This document shows positions 33,136 to 42,338 of a stretch of 64,000 bases of DNA, piece by piece. Positions within the stretch are counted from its first letter, which is position 1; each line of letters opens with the position of its first letter. Source of the DNA: Phaeocystidibacter luteus. Lineage in GTDB: Bacteria; Bacteroidota; Bacteroidia; Flavobacteriales; Schleiferiaceae. The notes beneath the pieces were generated by a model. That model was not told the origin of the DNA. It was given only the letters and a program-made list of their open reading frames with translations, and did no database searches. Made by a program: the position numbers and the translations under genes. The DNA is taken from the NCBI RefSeq assembly GCF_008933115.1, contig NZ_WBVO01000003.1, positions 186,001 to 250,000 of the forward strand. Direction: 5' to 3'.

Positions 33136-35379
33136 ATGGATAACTACCTCATTCTTGTTTACTTGCTTTTCGCCTTGGCGATAGTCGACCTTGTAGTAGG
33201 TGTTAGTAACGACGCAGTAAACTTCCTCAATTCAGCCATTGGCTCTAAGGTAGCGAAGATTCGCACCATTATGATTATTGCCAGTTTGGGAATCTTGGCT
33301 GGAACGCTGTTTTCCAATGGGGTAATGGAGGTTGCAAGAAAGGGCATCTTCGTTCCAGAATTCTTTACGTTCGACAAGATTATGGTCGTCTTCTTGGCGG
33401 TCATGCTCACCGATATTCTGCTTCTAGATTTTTACAATACACTCGGACTACCCACGAGTACTACGGTTTCTATCGTATTCGAACTCTTAGGTGCGGCCTT
33501 TACGGTGGGCATGTTGATTTCCTCTTCGTCGGGTATAGACATTGAGTTTGCCAATTTCATCAAGTTTGATAGTGCCACGAAGATCATAGGCGGAATCTTC
33601 CTGAGTGTTCTGATAGCCTTCACCTTTGGTGTAATTGTCCAATACTTGGTCCGCCTTGTGTTCACCTTCAATTTGGATAAATCATTAAAGAAAGGTGGAG
33701 CTATTTTTGGCGGAATTGCTATTACAGCAATTACCTATTTCTTGCTGTTTAAAGGCGCGAAGAATACGAGCTTCCTCGCAGGAGATGTGAAAGAGTACAT
33801 CTCTCAGAACATCTATGTGCTGCTATTGATTTCTTTCACTTTCTGGACAATTGTAACGCAAACGTTGATGTGGATGGCAAAGGTCAACCCACTCAAAGTG
33901 GTTGTACTTATGGGCACTTTTGCCCTCGCGATGGCCTTTGCAAGTAATGACCTCGTAAACTTTATCGGCGTAGCCGTTGCAGGCTTGCAGTCGTACGAGG
34001 CTTGGTCAGTAGCAGGAGTAGCTGCGGAATCCTTCACCATGGAAGCATTGTCAGAGTCTGTCCAAACCGACATCTCTCTTTTGATTGGAGCTGGGGCTAT
34101 TATGGTAATCACGCTGTGGTTCTCAGGAAAATCAAGAAAAGTAACCGAGACTGAGGTGAACTTGGGTCGTCAGAGTGAAGGTGAAGAACGCTTCAAGCCG
34201 AACTTGGTTTCACGAGCTGTAGTAGGAGGGGTGATGGCTATCGGAAAAGCTTCTAACTCTATGGTGGGAAGTGGAATCAAAGAAAAAATCGGTTCGCGAT
34301 TTGAACCTATGAAGGTGCAACGCGCAGTAGCGGAAAAAGATCAACCCGCATTTGACTTGCTGCGTGCGGCTGTAAACTTGATGGGCGCGAGTATCATTAT
34401 CGCCTTCGCGTCTAATGAAGGATTGCCGCTTTCTACGACATATGTGTCATTCATGGTAGCCATGGGTACGTCGCTCGCCGACCGTGCTTGGGGGCGAGAA
34501 TCTGCCGTATATCGTGTAGCAGGTGTACTCAATGTGATTGGTGGTTGGTTGATGACAGCCATAATCGCCTTTGTGGCATCAGCCATCATTGCTCTTTTGC
34601 TTTATTACACAGGTATTGCTGGAGCATTCTCTGTTGCAGCACTAGCTGGATTGGTGCTTGTTATGAGTCAGCGTAGATTCAAACGCGCTCAAACCGAGAA
34701 GAAAGCAACCGATGCAAAACTTGCTCGTCAGCTTGCCAATATTGATGATGTAATCGCCTCTAGCCGAAAGGAAACAGTTGAGCAGCTTGAAAGTATCAAC
34801 AACCTAGTTTCCTTGAGCATCCGCTCTTTGATAGGACAGAATGGGGACGTTCTGAGTCGAAACCTTAAGCTTCTTGAGAAGCAGTATAATGCCACCTCGA
34901 AGGCCAAGGGTAAACTCATGAAGTTTGTCAAGAAAATGGGCAAAGGACATACTGAAGCTGGCAAGCTGTACATTACTGTTTTTGACTTGATGGAAGAGCT
35001 TCAAAGCAACTCTATTGCGGTCGCTCAGTTGTGTAGAGATCACGTGAACAATCACCACGCTCCGCCGAGTAGGGAGTTTTTAGATACCATGCTCGATGTG
35101 GAAAGTCGTCTTGGGCGGTTCATTGATAATGTCAGCCGTAGTATCGACAATTTGGACTTTACCAATGCCGACAGAATTGCTGAAGAGAAGCGAGATTTGT
35201 TAGACTTTATTTCGGAGAACTTGGATACGCAGGTTACGCTGATTCAAGAGGATGAGGTAACGAGTAGGCTTGGGTCGCTTCAGACGGGACTTCTATTGGA
35301 GACCAAGGACATGGTGGCTATTGGGGCTCGTATGTTGAAGTTGTATACGCGCTATGCGTATCGTGAAGTTGAGGAGTGA
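33136..35379 (+). CDS. PiT family inorganic phosphate transporter with C-terminal helical domain
   Basis: A 747-aa protein. Two PiT repeats are visible: VGVSNDAVNFLNSAIGSKVA with LPTSTTVSIVFELLGAAF in the N-terminal half, and FASNDLVNFIGVAVAG with GLPLSTTYVSFMVAMGTSLA in the second. About 11-12 membrane helices are expected. The last about 210 residues (after RRFKRAQTEKKATDA) are soluble and helical, like the PhoU/DUF47 partner proteins encoded separately in many bacteria. It imports phosphate by proton or sodium symport, and the fused domain may be regulatory (inference). The ATG at 33136 was chosen because of the promoter. Confidence 0.93.
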   Translation: MDNYLILVYLLFALAIVDLVVGVSNDAVNFLNSAIGSKVAKIRTIMIIASLGILAGTLFSNGVMEVARKGIFVPEFFTFDKIMVVFLAVMLTDILLLDFYNTLGLPTSTTVSIVFELLGAAFTVGMLISSSSGIDIEFANFIKFDSATKIIGGIFLSVLIAFTFGVIVQYLVRLVFTFNLDKSLKKGGAIFGGIAITAITYFLLFKGAKNTSFLAGDVKEYISQNIYVLLLISFTFWTIVTQTLMWMAKVNPLKVVVLMGTFALAMAFASNDLVNFIGVAVAGLQSYEAWSVAGVAAESFTMEALSESVQTDISLLIGAGAIMVITLWFSGKSRKVTETEVNLGRQSEGEERFKPNLVSRAVVGGVMAIGKASNSMVGSGIKEKIGSRFEPMKVQRAVAEKDQPAFDLLRAAVNLMGASIIIAFASNEGLPLSTTYVSFMVAMGTSLADRAWGRESAVYRVAGVLNVIGGWLMTAIIAFVASAIIALLLYYTGIAGAFSVAALAGLVLVMSQRRFKRAQTEKKATDAKLARQLANIDDVIASSRKETVEQLESINNLVSLSIRSLIGQNGDVLSRNLKLLEKQYNATSKAKGKLMKFVKKMGKGHTEAGKLYITVFDLMEELQSNSIAVAQLCRDHVNNHHAPPSREFLDTMLDVESRLGRFIDNVSRSIDNLDFTNADRIAEEKRDLLDFISENLDTQVTLIQEDEVTSRLGSLQTGLLLETKDMVAIGARMLKLYTRYAYREVEE

Positions 35380-35903
35380 GAATAGGCCAAAGCTGAATGG
35401 AAGTTCTAGCTTTGGTGAAAGCTTCGAATGGAACGGGGTTTCGAAATAGGGGCCTCCACCTCCTCGCCCAGGAGTAAGTTCGGAATTTCCTGGCCATTTT
35501 CGTGAACCTCAGACCAGATTCGAAAGAAAAATTCAAGAACCGTTTTTAAACGTTTACCCTCCGACTAACTTCGGCGGGAATACCGAACTTGCGATTGGGG
35601 TCGCGGGAAGTGACCCCGGGCAGCTCAACCTCCACGCTTAAAGCCTCCGCACTCGAAGACTCGCCTCACGAAATCCCATCACTCGAACTTTCGCTCACCG
35701 AAGCCCCACCGCCCAGAATCTGACCTCTCGGCATTCCCCTCTCAAAACCTTCCCATTTCCGCACACCTAAACAAAAAAAATCCCCCGCTCTAAAGCAGAG
35801 GATTTCATATTTCAATCTCATTATAACTAAGGGACTAGAGAGCTCTCCAAGTCAAACCCTCTAACCCTCTATTAATCCAATAGTCTATAAGTCCGATAGT
35901 CCA
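35380..35903. other. Intergenic region without genes, repeat-like purine/pyrimidine bias
   Basis: 524 bases with no credible ORF. It has an 8-bp inverted repeat CCAAAGCT (35387-35394)/AGCTTTGG (35408-35415), another CCAGGA (35468-35473)/TCCTGG (35488-35493), and a GGGGTC/GACCCC hairpin near 35597-35616. From about 35635 to 35760 the plus strand is pyrimidine-rich with recurring CTCGAA/CTCACGAA/CTCACCGAA units. The minus-strand terminator of the M20 gene is at 35773-35805. The remainder is unexplained and could be a decayed gene or a dispersed repeat. Confidence 0.5.
35773..35805 (-). terminator. Intrinsic terminator after M20 dipeptidase gene
   Basis: In the minus-strand RNA, AAATCCTCTGCT pairs with AGCGGGGGATTT (two G-U pairs, 4-nt loop), followed by eight U. 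On the plus strand the same pairs would be mismatches, so it is directional. Confidence 0.8.
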
Positions 35904-37292
35904 TTAACCCATCTCCTTCACATACTCCTCAAACCACAGTGGAATCGTCTTGATTCCCATAAAGTAGTTGCGGACACCGTAGTGCTCATTTGGAGAGTGA
36001 ATGGCGTCTGAATCTAGACCAAAGCCCATCAAAATCGATTTTGCCCCAAGCTCTCTTTCAAAGAGTGAAAGGATTGGAATAGAACCGCCTGAGCGCATCG
36101 GAATGGCCTCTTTGCCGAATGTGGCGGACATGGCCTTTGACGCTGCTCTAAATCCTGGGTGATCAATACCCGTCACGTATGGCTCGCCACCATGGTGCGG
36201 ACGTACCTCTACAGTGACACATGAAGGTGCAATACTCTTGAAGTGCTTAGTGAAGAGTTCCGTGATTTCTTCCGGATCTTGATCTGGCACGAGTCGCATA
36301 GAAATCTTTGCTTCTGCGTACGACGCAATAACAGTCTTTGCGCCCTTTCCAATGTAACCGCCCCAAATGCCGTTTACGTCAAGAGTCGGACGAATACTTG
36401 CGCGTTCTATTGTGCTATAACCTTTCTCCCCCCAAACATCAGGCAGATCAAGCGATGCCTTGTAAGCCTCAAGTGAGAATGGAGCCTGCGCCATGGCAGC
36501 TCTTTCTTCATCACTTACTTGCTGCACCTTGTCGTAAAAACCATCGATAGTAATGTGGTTATTCTCGTCATGCAAACTCGCAATCATTTGATTGAGGATG
36601 TTGATCGGATTTGCGACAGCACCACCGTAAAGGCCAGAATGAAGGTCGCGATTCGGGCCGGTTACCTTAACCTCAACATAGCTCAATCCACGAAGTCCTG
36701 TGGTGATTGATGGTTGATCTGGACCAATCATTCCAGTATCGGAAATCAAGATTACATCACAGTTCAACTTTTCTCGATTGCGCTCAACATACCAGCCGAG
36801 GTTGGCCGAGCCTACTTCCTCTTCACCCTCAATCATGAACTTTACGTTGCATGGTACGCCACCATTGTTCATCATGGTCTCGAAGGCTTTGACGTGCATG
36901 AAAAATTGCCCTTTGTCATCACAAGCACCCCTGGCAAAAATGGCCCCGTCAGGGTGGAGTGCTGTCTTTTTAATGACAGGCTCAAAAGGAGGGCTGTCCC
37001 AAAGTTCAATTGGGTCGGCAGGTTGCACATCGTAGTGACCGTAAACCAGGACTGTAGGCAAGGAGCTGTCGACAATCTTTTCACCGTAAACAACGGGCAG
37101 ACCAGGAGTTTCGCAGACTTCTACGTTGTCGGCACCCGCATTTCTGAGATGTTCCGCTACCTTGTCAGCGGCCTTTAGAACATCTTCTTTATAATCAGAA
37201 TCTGCAGAAACAGATGGGATACGTAAAAGCTCGAGAAGCTCGTCGAGCATTCTGTCTTTGTTACCATCAATATAATTGGAGTAAGAACTCAT
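35904..37292 (-). CDS. M20 family dipeptidase
   Basis: A 462-aa dinuclear zinc peptidase. VYGHYDVQPADP holds the first His/Asp ligand pair, FARGACDDKGQ the bridging Asp, and IEGEEEVGSANLG the catalytic Glu and next ligand. SITTGLRGLSYVEV and HSGLYGGAVANP begin the dimerisation/lid domain. There is no signal peptide, so it is probably cytoplasmic and splits dipeptides or tripeptides. It is transcribed alone, with a terminator downstream. Close to eukaryotic CNDP-like M20 dipeptidases in motif content. Confidence 0.93.
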   Translation of the reverse strand: MSSYSNYIDGNKDRMLDELLELLRIPSVSADSDYKEDVLKAADKVAEHLRNAGADNVEVCETPGLPVVYGEKIVDSSLPTVLVYGHYDVQPADPIELWDSPPFEPVIKKTALHPDGAIFARGACDDKGQFFMHVKAFETMMNNGGVPCNVKFMIEGEEEVGSANLGWYVERNREKLNCDVILISDTGMIGPDQPSITTGLRGLSYVEVKVTGPNRDLHSGLYGGAVANPINILNQMIASLHDENNHITIDGFYDKVQQVSDEERAAMAQAPFSLEAYKASLDLPDVWGEKGYSTIERASIRPTLDVNGIWGGYIGKGAKTVIASYAEAKISMRLVPDQDPEEITELFTKHFKSIAPSCVTVEVRPHHGGEPYVTGIDHPGFRAASKAMSATFGKEAIPMRSGGSIPILSLFERELGAKSILMGFGLDSDAIHSPNEHYGVRNYFMGIKTIPLWFEEYVKEMG

Positions 37293-37338
37293 ATGTATGC
37301 TTTTGAAGTGATTGAAATTCGAAGGTACAATGTCTGCT

Positions 37339-38250
37339 CTAGCCTAAAAAGGATCGGGCCTGACCAAACAGAGGAATGGCCAAAATGCTTAGTACGATAA
37401 CTGTCTTTATCGCATAATTGAAACGCGTGTAGCCAACCGGATTTTCTTCATCAGAAGGCTTTAAGATGAAGGCCGTTAAGCCCATTATTCCCGTTAGCGC
37501 TAAAGGGACAAACCGAACCCATCCGATGTTAGAGAGTGCGAACATCGCCGCAGGCATGGCCGATAAGCCAATGAGGCCGTAGATTAGTTGAGTGGTCTTG
37601 TTCACCCCCCAAACGGCAGGAAGCGTCTGATAACCGTAAATCATGTCGCCTTTTAAAGCTTCTACGTCCTTTGTGAGGTTGCGGATAACTTCTACGAAGA
37701 CGAGGAAACAAACGTACAGTACGACATCAATACGTTGTAATCCATAGTAAAAGAATACTGCGAAGAAAGGTAGAATAGATAAGGCTGCAGCCGCTACATT
37801 ACCGAGCAATGTGATCTTCTTGAACTTGTGCGAGTAGAGCCACAATCCAGCAGCATAAACGGCAAAAAAGGCGAATGCTCTTAAGGATATCAGCAATCCA
37901 ATTGCACTGGCTACAAAGTTGAAGAAAAGGTACAACTGAAGTATCTCACTCTTCTTCAAGATGCGTTCGAAAAGCGTTTGATTTGGCCGGTTTACCAAAT
38001 CCTTCTCCATGTCATAATAACTGTTGATGATGAATCCGCTGGCCACAACAAGTCCAGATGCAAGTACAATCAAGTGCAAGCGCCAATCCCAAAGGGTATG
38101 CAGATATTCGCGAGGGTCGTTCATGATGAAGATGCTCGCCAAATACTGCGCGATAATCATCAATAGAATGTTGTACCAACGTACAACCGAGAGAAGTGCA
38201 ATTCCCTTAAGAGTGGTCGAATAGCGTTTCTTTCCGACCACCGTTTTCAA
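37339..38250 (-). CDS. UbiA family prenyltransferase
   Basis: A 303-aa membrane enzyme with about eight or nine helices. FIINSYYDMEKDLVNRPNQ carries the Asp-rich prenyl-diphosphate site, and NLTKDVEALKGD carries the second Asp motif. In Flavobacteriia, genes at this place beside the mevalonate genes are annotated as geranylgeranylglycerol-phosphate geranylgeranyltransferase-like; the actual acceptor is unknown. It overlaps the mevalonate kinase gene by 4 nt and is the last gene of the fabD-mvaD-mvk operon, so it probably consumes the isoprenoids made there. Confidence 0.88.
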   Translation of the reverse strand: MKTVVGKKRYSTTLKGIALLSVVRWYNILLMIIAQYLASIFIMNDPREYLHTLWDWRLHLIVLASGLVVASGFIINSYYDMEKDLVNRPNQTLFERILKKSEILQLYLFFNFVASAIGLLISLRAFAFFAVYAAGLWLYSHKFKKITLLGNVAAAALSILPFFAVFFYYGLQRIDVVLYVCFLVFVEVIRNLTKDVEALKGDMIYGYQTLPAVWGVNKTTQLIYGLIGLSAMPAAMFALSNIGWVRFVPLALTGIMGLTAFILKPSDEENPVGYTRFNYAIKTVIVLSILAIPLFGQARSFLG

Positions 38251-39185
38251 AATCGATAGATAACCTCTGGATTGTGCTCTTCTAACAATGGCAATGCCTC
38301 TTCGTAGTCACGGGTGAAACCGAGTAAGTAGCCTCCGCCACCTGAACCACAGAGCTTCAAGTAATAGGCATTAGAGTCAATACCCTGTTTCCACAAATCG
38401 TGAAACTTGGCAGGAATCATCGGAGAGAAGTTCTCGAGCAACAGGTGGCTCAAGTGCTTGAGGTTTGAGAACAATGGCGACATATCACCTTTCAAGAAGG
38501 CTTGAATACAGGCGTCATTGTATTTTTTAAACTGCTCCTTCATGAGCTTGCGGAAGCCCTCTTCCTTAAGCTTGTCCATGAAGATGTTTACCATTGGTTG
38601 GGTTTCTCCAGGCTGACCAGAGTTGATCAAGAAGATGGCACCTTGTCCGGCTTTTTCAGCAGGAATATCTACAGTACCTAAATCGTCTTTCCCTTGAATG
38701 AGAAGCGGAAGATTCAAGTAGCAAATGGTAGGGTCAATTCCCGAACTCTTCCCATGGAAGAAGCTTTCCATCTGGGCAAATTGTGCCTTGAGTGCAATGA
38801 GACTTTCGCGGTTGATATCTGTTTGAGGATCAACCTTGTCAATCGCATATCTGTCATAAATCGCAGCAACAAGGGCGCCGCTCGAACCAACGCCAAAGCC
38901 TTGCGGAATGCTAGAGTCAAAGAACCAGCCAGCATCAATATCACTTTTGAATGCCGCTAAATCAAGCTTGGCTTTCAATTTGCCTTCTTGTTGAAGACTC
39001 AATAAGTGATTGTGAAACTTGGCTAAGGATTCGTTCGACTTACGTGTGCGTTCGTCTTGCTCTTCTGGAAGCTGAAACGCGCCTTTGTAGTAGTTGTAGG
39101 GGATAGAAAGCCCCATGGCATCTTTGATGATGCCGTACTCTCCAAAGAGGAGAATCTTGGCGTAGAACAATGGGCCTTTACTCAT
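38247..39185 (-). CDS. mvk: Mevalonate kinase (GHMP kinase family)
   Basis: A 312-aa GHMP kinase. YAKILLFGEYGIIKDAMGLSIP is the family N-terminus (read in two parts), IPQGFGVGSSGALVAAIYD the ATP-binding GLGSSA-type loop, and KLCGSGGGGYLLGF the C-terminal motif. It phosphorylates mevalonate in the mevalonate route to IPP, which Flavobacteriia use. It overlaps mvaD and ubiA by 4 nt each. Phosphomevalonate kinase is not in this window. Confidence 0.9.
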   Translation of the reverse strand: MSKGPLFYAKILLFGEYGIIKDAMGLSIPYNYYKGAFQLPEEQDERTRKSNESLAKFHNHLLSLQQEGKLKAKLDLAAFKSDIDAGWFFDSSIPQGFGVGSSGALVAAIYDRYAIDKVDPQTDINRESLIALKAQFAQMESFFHGKSSGIDPTICYLNLPLLIQGKDDLGTVDIPAEKAGQGAIFLINSGQPGETQPMVNIFMDKLKEEGFRKLMKEQFKKYNDACIQAFLKGDMSPLFSNLKHLSHLLLENFSPMIPAKFHDLWKQGIDSNAYYLKLCGSGGGGYLLGFTRDYEEALPLLEEHNPEVIYRF

Positions 39186-40228
39186 TCGTCTAAACGTTTC
39201 GGTCCGCTTCCAACACGGTCGTGAATATAACGACCATCCTTGCAGAACTGTTTTAGTTCTTGCTCAACAAAGGTATGGACTTTTTGTTCTACGTGGGCAG
39301 GGTAGAGCAGGTGTACGTTTGCGCCTGCGTCTAAAGTGAAGTGTACCGGAACCTTTTCCGTTTCTCGGTAGTTTCTAATCTTCTCTAAAATGGCAATGGT
39401 ATTCGGTCTGAAGAGCATATACCCAGGTCTGCTCGTCATCATCATTGCATGTAACGATAAGGCTTCTGCTTCAACTAACTCGCCAAAGCCATTCAAGTCA
39501 CCCGTTTGGAGGTGCTTCTGAATTTCGCTCATGTTAGCCTTTGCTTGCTCGAACCTTGCCTCGGCATATTCATGGCCTACCATTAGACCATGACCTTTCG
39601 TGCTTGAGACGGATTTTTGACCGACCTCAACCAATAGTACCGTGTCGCGATACGTAGTGAAAACGTGTTCCACATGGTGAGGGTACTCCACAGCAAAACT
39701 GTCGCTACTGCCCGGAACTTCTGCATGTTGGCCCCATACAACTAGACCACCATAAACCGATCTGCTGGCGGAGCCACTGCCTAATCGGGAAAGGATAGAG
39801 CAGAATCTGTTGAAATTGTTTTCGTCGAGTGCGCCGTGTTGCAAAGCAATGTCACCCATGCAAAGTGCCAAGGCACTCAGTCCGCTTGCCGAACTCGCTA
39901 TTCCGCTTGAATGAGGGAAACTGTTCGACGTACGAATGATCATTTTGGTGCTGGGGAGAAACGGAAGTAGATCTGCCGTTCTTTGGAAAAAGGTTTCAAT
40001 TTTCGGTCGAAATTCTGGCGAAGGCTCATCATCCACGAAAATTTCGAAATGGAAGGGAGCGCCATCGGCTTCGATTGGTTCCCACTCCACAGTAGTTCGA
40101 GTATGGCAATTGTCCAACGTAAAGCTAATGGACGCGTTCGCTGGAATTTGTCCTGCTTTTTTGCCCCAATATTTAACGAGGGCAATGTTGGAGGGGCTTT
40201 GCCAAGAAACCTTATTCTTTAAACTCAT
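39182..40228 (-). CDS. mvaD: Diphosphomevalonate decarboxylase
   Basis: A 348-aa GHMP-fold enzyme that converts mevalonate 5-diphosphate to isopentenyl diphosphate. SPSNIALVKYWGKKAGQIPA (the substrate-binding start) and FPHSSGIASSASGLSALALC (the nucleotide loop, with the catalytic region around) are unmistakable. LGSGSASRSVYGGLVVW is the third conserved motif. It is embedded in the operon with 4-nt overlaps on both sides. Confidence 0.95.
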   Translation of the reverse strand: MSLKNKVSWQSPSNIALVKYWGKKAGQIPANASISFTLDNCHTRTTVEWEPIEADGAPFHFEIFVDDEPSPEFRPKIETFFQRTADLLPFLPSTKMIIRTSNSFPHSSGIASSASGLSALALCMGDIALQHGALDENNFNRFCSILSRLGSGSASRSVYGGLVVWGQHAEVPGSSDSFAVEYPHHVEHVFTTYRDTVLLVEVGQKSVSSTKGHGLMVGHEYAEARFEQAKANMSEIQKHLQTGDLNGFGELVEAEALSLHAMMMTSRPGYMLFRPNTIAILEKIRNYRETEKVPVHFTLDAGANVHLLYPAHVEQKVHTFVEQELKQFCKDGRYIHDRVGSGPKRLDE

Positions 40229-41100
40229 ACTCCAGCAGTCTCTACCTGAGGAGCAATCTTTTTCACCAATCCTTGAAGAACTCTTCCTGGACCAACTTCG
40301 GTGAAATGGGTAGCACCATCTTCAGCCATCTTGCGCACTGATTGCGTCCATTTTACTGGAGCTGTAAGCTGATGAATGAGGTTCAATTTGATGTCCCCAG
40401 GGTTGCGAACCGCATGGGCTACAGTATTTTGATAGATCGGAGCGATCGGCGTGTTGAAGTCAGTTTCTTCAATGGCCGCGGCTAGTTCTTCACGTGCCAT
40501 TTCCATAAGCGGGCTGTGGAATGCACCGCCAACAGGAAGCATTAAGGCGCGCTTGGCTCCTGCTTCCTTCGCGAAAACGCATGCTTGCTCTACGGCAGGA
40601 ATGTCACCCGAGATTACAAGCTGACCAGGACTGTTGTAGTTTGCCGGTACCACGATACCGTCAATCTTATCGCAAATTTCTTCAACAACATTGTCTTCTA
40701 GACCGAGGATAGCGGCCATGGTAGAAGGCGTAGCTTCACAGGCTCTTTGCATCGCATTTGCGCGCTTTGCAACAAGTTTTAGACCGTCTGTAAAAGACAG
40801 TGCCTCTGCTGCGACAAGGGCAGAAAATTCGCCAAGAGAGTGACCTGCAACCATGTCTGGCTGAAAATCTTTCCCCATCATGCGGGCAGCAATAGTCGAA
40901 TGAATGAAGATAGCCGGCTGTGTTACGTTGGTTTGCTTCAACGCCTCAGCATCTCCTTCAAACATTGTTTTGGTGATATCGAAACCAACAATGTGGTTGG
41001 CTGCTTCAAAAAGTGAACGTGCCTCCGACGATGCGTCGTAAAGGTCTTTTCCCATTCCGGTGAATTGAGAACCCTGTCCAGGGAAAACGTATGCTTTCAT
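40225..41100 (-). CDS. fabD: Malonyl CoA-acyl carrier protein transacylase FabD
   Basis: A 291-aa enzyme that loads malonyl onto ACP for fatty acid synthesis. FPGQGSQFTGMG near the N-terminus and the nucleophile motif VAGHSLGEFSALVAAE (Ser about 88) are present, and the catalytic His lies in GGAFHSPLM. The gene heads a four-gene operon leading into the mevalonate genes, joined by 4-nt overlaps. This links acetyl-CoA-derived fatty acid and isoprenoid synthesis in one transcript. Confidence 0.96.
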   Translation of the reverse strand: MKAYVFPGQGSQFTGMGKDLYDASSEARSLFEAANHIVGFDITKTMFEGDAEALKQTNVTQPAIFIHSTIAARMMGKDFQPDMVAGHSLGEFSALVAAEALSFTDGLKLVAKRANAMQRACEATPSTMAAILGLEDNVVEEICDKIDGIVVPANYNSPGQLVISGDIPAVEQACVFAKEAGAKRALMLPVGGAFHSPLMEMAREELAAAIEETDFNTPIAPIYQNTVAHAVRNPGDIKLNLIHQLTAPVKWTQSVRKMAEDGATHFTEVGPGRVLQGLVKKIAPQVETAGV

Positions 41101-41138
41101 AATCAGTGGTGGATTTATCGATGTAAGGTAAGAATAGC

Positions 41139-41552
41139 TTACTCGCCGTAGTACTCTACGGAGTTGTTTTCAGTTTCAACAAGTCGGATACAATGAAGTT
41201 CAACCCCATGCTTGGCAATTTCGGGTTGTAGAATTTTCCACGCTTCAATGGCAATATTTTCGGTAGAAGTCATTTTCCCACGAAGAAAATCTACATCTAG
41301 ATTGAGGTTCTTGTGGTCAAGCTTATCGGTAACCTTGCCTTGAATGATGTTCTTGAGATCAACGAGGTTCATTACAAAACCCGTGTCTGGGTTCACCTCG
41401 CCCTTTACGGTCACAATCATTTCAAAATTGTGTCCGTGAAAATTCTGATTGGCACATTTCCCGAAGACAGCTTCATTTTGCTCTTCCGACCAATTCGGGT
41501 TGTACAACTGATGGGCCGCGCTAAAGCGCTCACGCCTCTGAATGTAAATCAT
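41139..41552 (-). CDS. queD: 6-carboxy-5,6,7,8-tetrahydropterin synthase QueD / PTPS family
   Basis: A 137-aa protein. The zinc ligands are in RFSAAHQLY and the NFHGHNFEM pair, with the catalytic Cys in FGKCANQNFHGHN. Late motifs are LDHKNLN and PTSTEN-like MTSTENIAIE. It converts dihydroneopterin triphosphate to 6-carboxytetrahydropterin in the queuosine/7-deazaguanine pathway, consistent with queG at 3953. The ATG at 41552 is chosen because the -7 element (41576-41583) lies inside the longer frame. Confidence 0.92.
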   Translation of the reverse strand: MIYIQRRERFSAAHQLYNPNWSEEQNEAVFGKCANQNFHGHNFEMIVTVKGEVNPDTGFVMNLVDLKNIIQGKVTDKLDHKNLNLDVDFLRGKMTSTENIAIEAWKILQPEIAKHGVELHCIRLVETENNSVEYYGE

Positions 41553-41575
41553 GCGAATCGCCTGTTTTGACGCTG

Positions 41576-41583
41576 CAAAGATA
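41576..41583 (-). promoter_or_regulatory. -7 promoter element for queD
   Basis: A perfect TATCTTTG on the minus strand, 23 nt before the ATG at 41552. No clear -33 TTG. Confidence 0.6.
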
Positions 41584-41599
41584 CACATTCTAAATGCGA

Positions 41600-41639
41600 A
41601 AAACCCACGAACTATCTAGCTGATAGACTCGTGGGTTTT
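41600..41639 (-). terminator. Intrinsic terminator after barrel protein gene
   Basis: AAAACCCACGA (41600-41610) pairs with TCGTGGGTTTT (41629-41639), and an inner CTATC/GATAG stem continues it with a short bulge. A U run follows in the minus-strand direction. It may work both ways, but serves the gene ending at 41665. Confidence 0.88.
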
Positions 41640-41664
41640 CCCGAACTCCCTGAATGAGGAGAGA

Positions 41665-42195
41665 CTAGAGTTTATAACCGAGACCCATATTGTAGGTGTA
41701 TGCCCCAGCTCCACCTGGCTGTGATCCCCAAGCGGCTTTAATGTTGAAGTCAAGTTTTGAGGAGAGGGCCGTGTTTAATCCCAGCTGAAATCCAAAAGGA
41801 ACGTATCCAGTAGGTCCCGCTATCGGGTTTCCGCCTTCTTCTACGCTCGAGTTGATTCCAACGTATCCGAAATTCGCTCCTACAAATAGCCCCTTAAAAG
41901 CCCGAGAGAAGTAGAAATCGATACTTCCGCGGAAATCTAATACGTCTCTGTCAACATACCCTGCTCCAGAAGGAATGTCACGACTATACCAAGCCATATC
42001 GCCATTGAGTACCCAACGCTGACTAAGAGGGGCGGAAATACCTACTCCACCACCGAAGTAGGTATAATCGTTTCCCCATTCAATTGGTGCGAGGCCTCCG
42101 CCAAATACGCGGATTTGTGACTTGGTTTCATTGGTTTGGGCAAGGCCCGATAAGCTGATTATGGTGCAGGCTGCGAGAGTAATTAGCTTTTTCAT
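41665..42195 (-). CDS. Outer membrane beta-barrel protein
   Basis: A 176-aa protein with a signal peptide (about residues 1-19, ...LSGLAQ). Strongly alternating strands and Gly-rich turns (VFGGGLAPIEWG, YFGGGVGISAP) are visible, and it ends NMGLGYKL. Size fits an eight-stranded OmpW/OmpA-like barrel. It stands alone between two terminators. Function unknown. Confidence 0.78.
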   Translation of the reverse strand: MKKLITLAACTIISLSGLAQTNETKSQIRVFGGGLAPIEWGNDYTYFGGGVGISAPLSQRWVLNGDMAWYSRDIPSGAGYVDRDVLDFRGSIDFYFSRAFKGLFVGANFGYVGINSSVEEGGNPIAGPTGYVPFGFQLGLNTALSSKLDFNIKAAWGSQPGGAGAYTYNMGLGYKL

Positions 42196-42282
42196 TTTGA
42201 TAGGTTGTTTTGTTTTGCTCCCTCAAAAACAAACGGCATGCCAAAAGATGTCCCTTTATAATTTCAGAGGTTGTTTAAAATG

Positions 42283-42320
42283 AAAAACGCGCGATAAGCA
42301 GTTGCCCATCGCGCGTTTTT
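42283..42320. terminator. Bidirectional intrinsic terminator
   Basis: AAAAACGCGCGAT (42283-42295) pairs perfectly with ATCGCGCGTTTTT (42308-42320) across a 12-nt loop, giving U runs in both directions. It lies 18 nt after the lipoprotein gene stop (minus strand). Confidence 0.88.
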
Positions 42321-42338
42321 AGCTTGTGCGAATATCTA

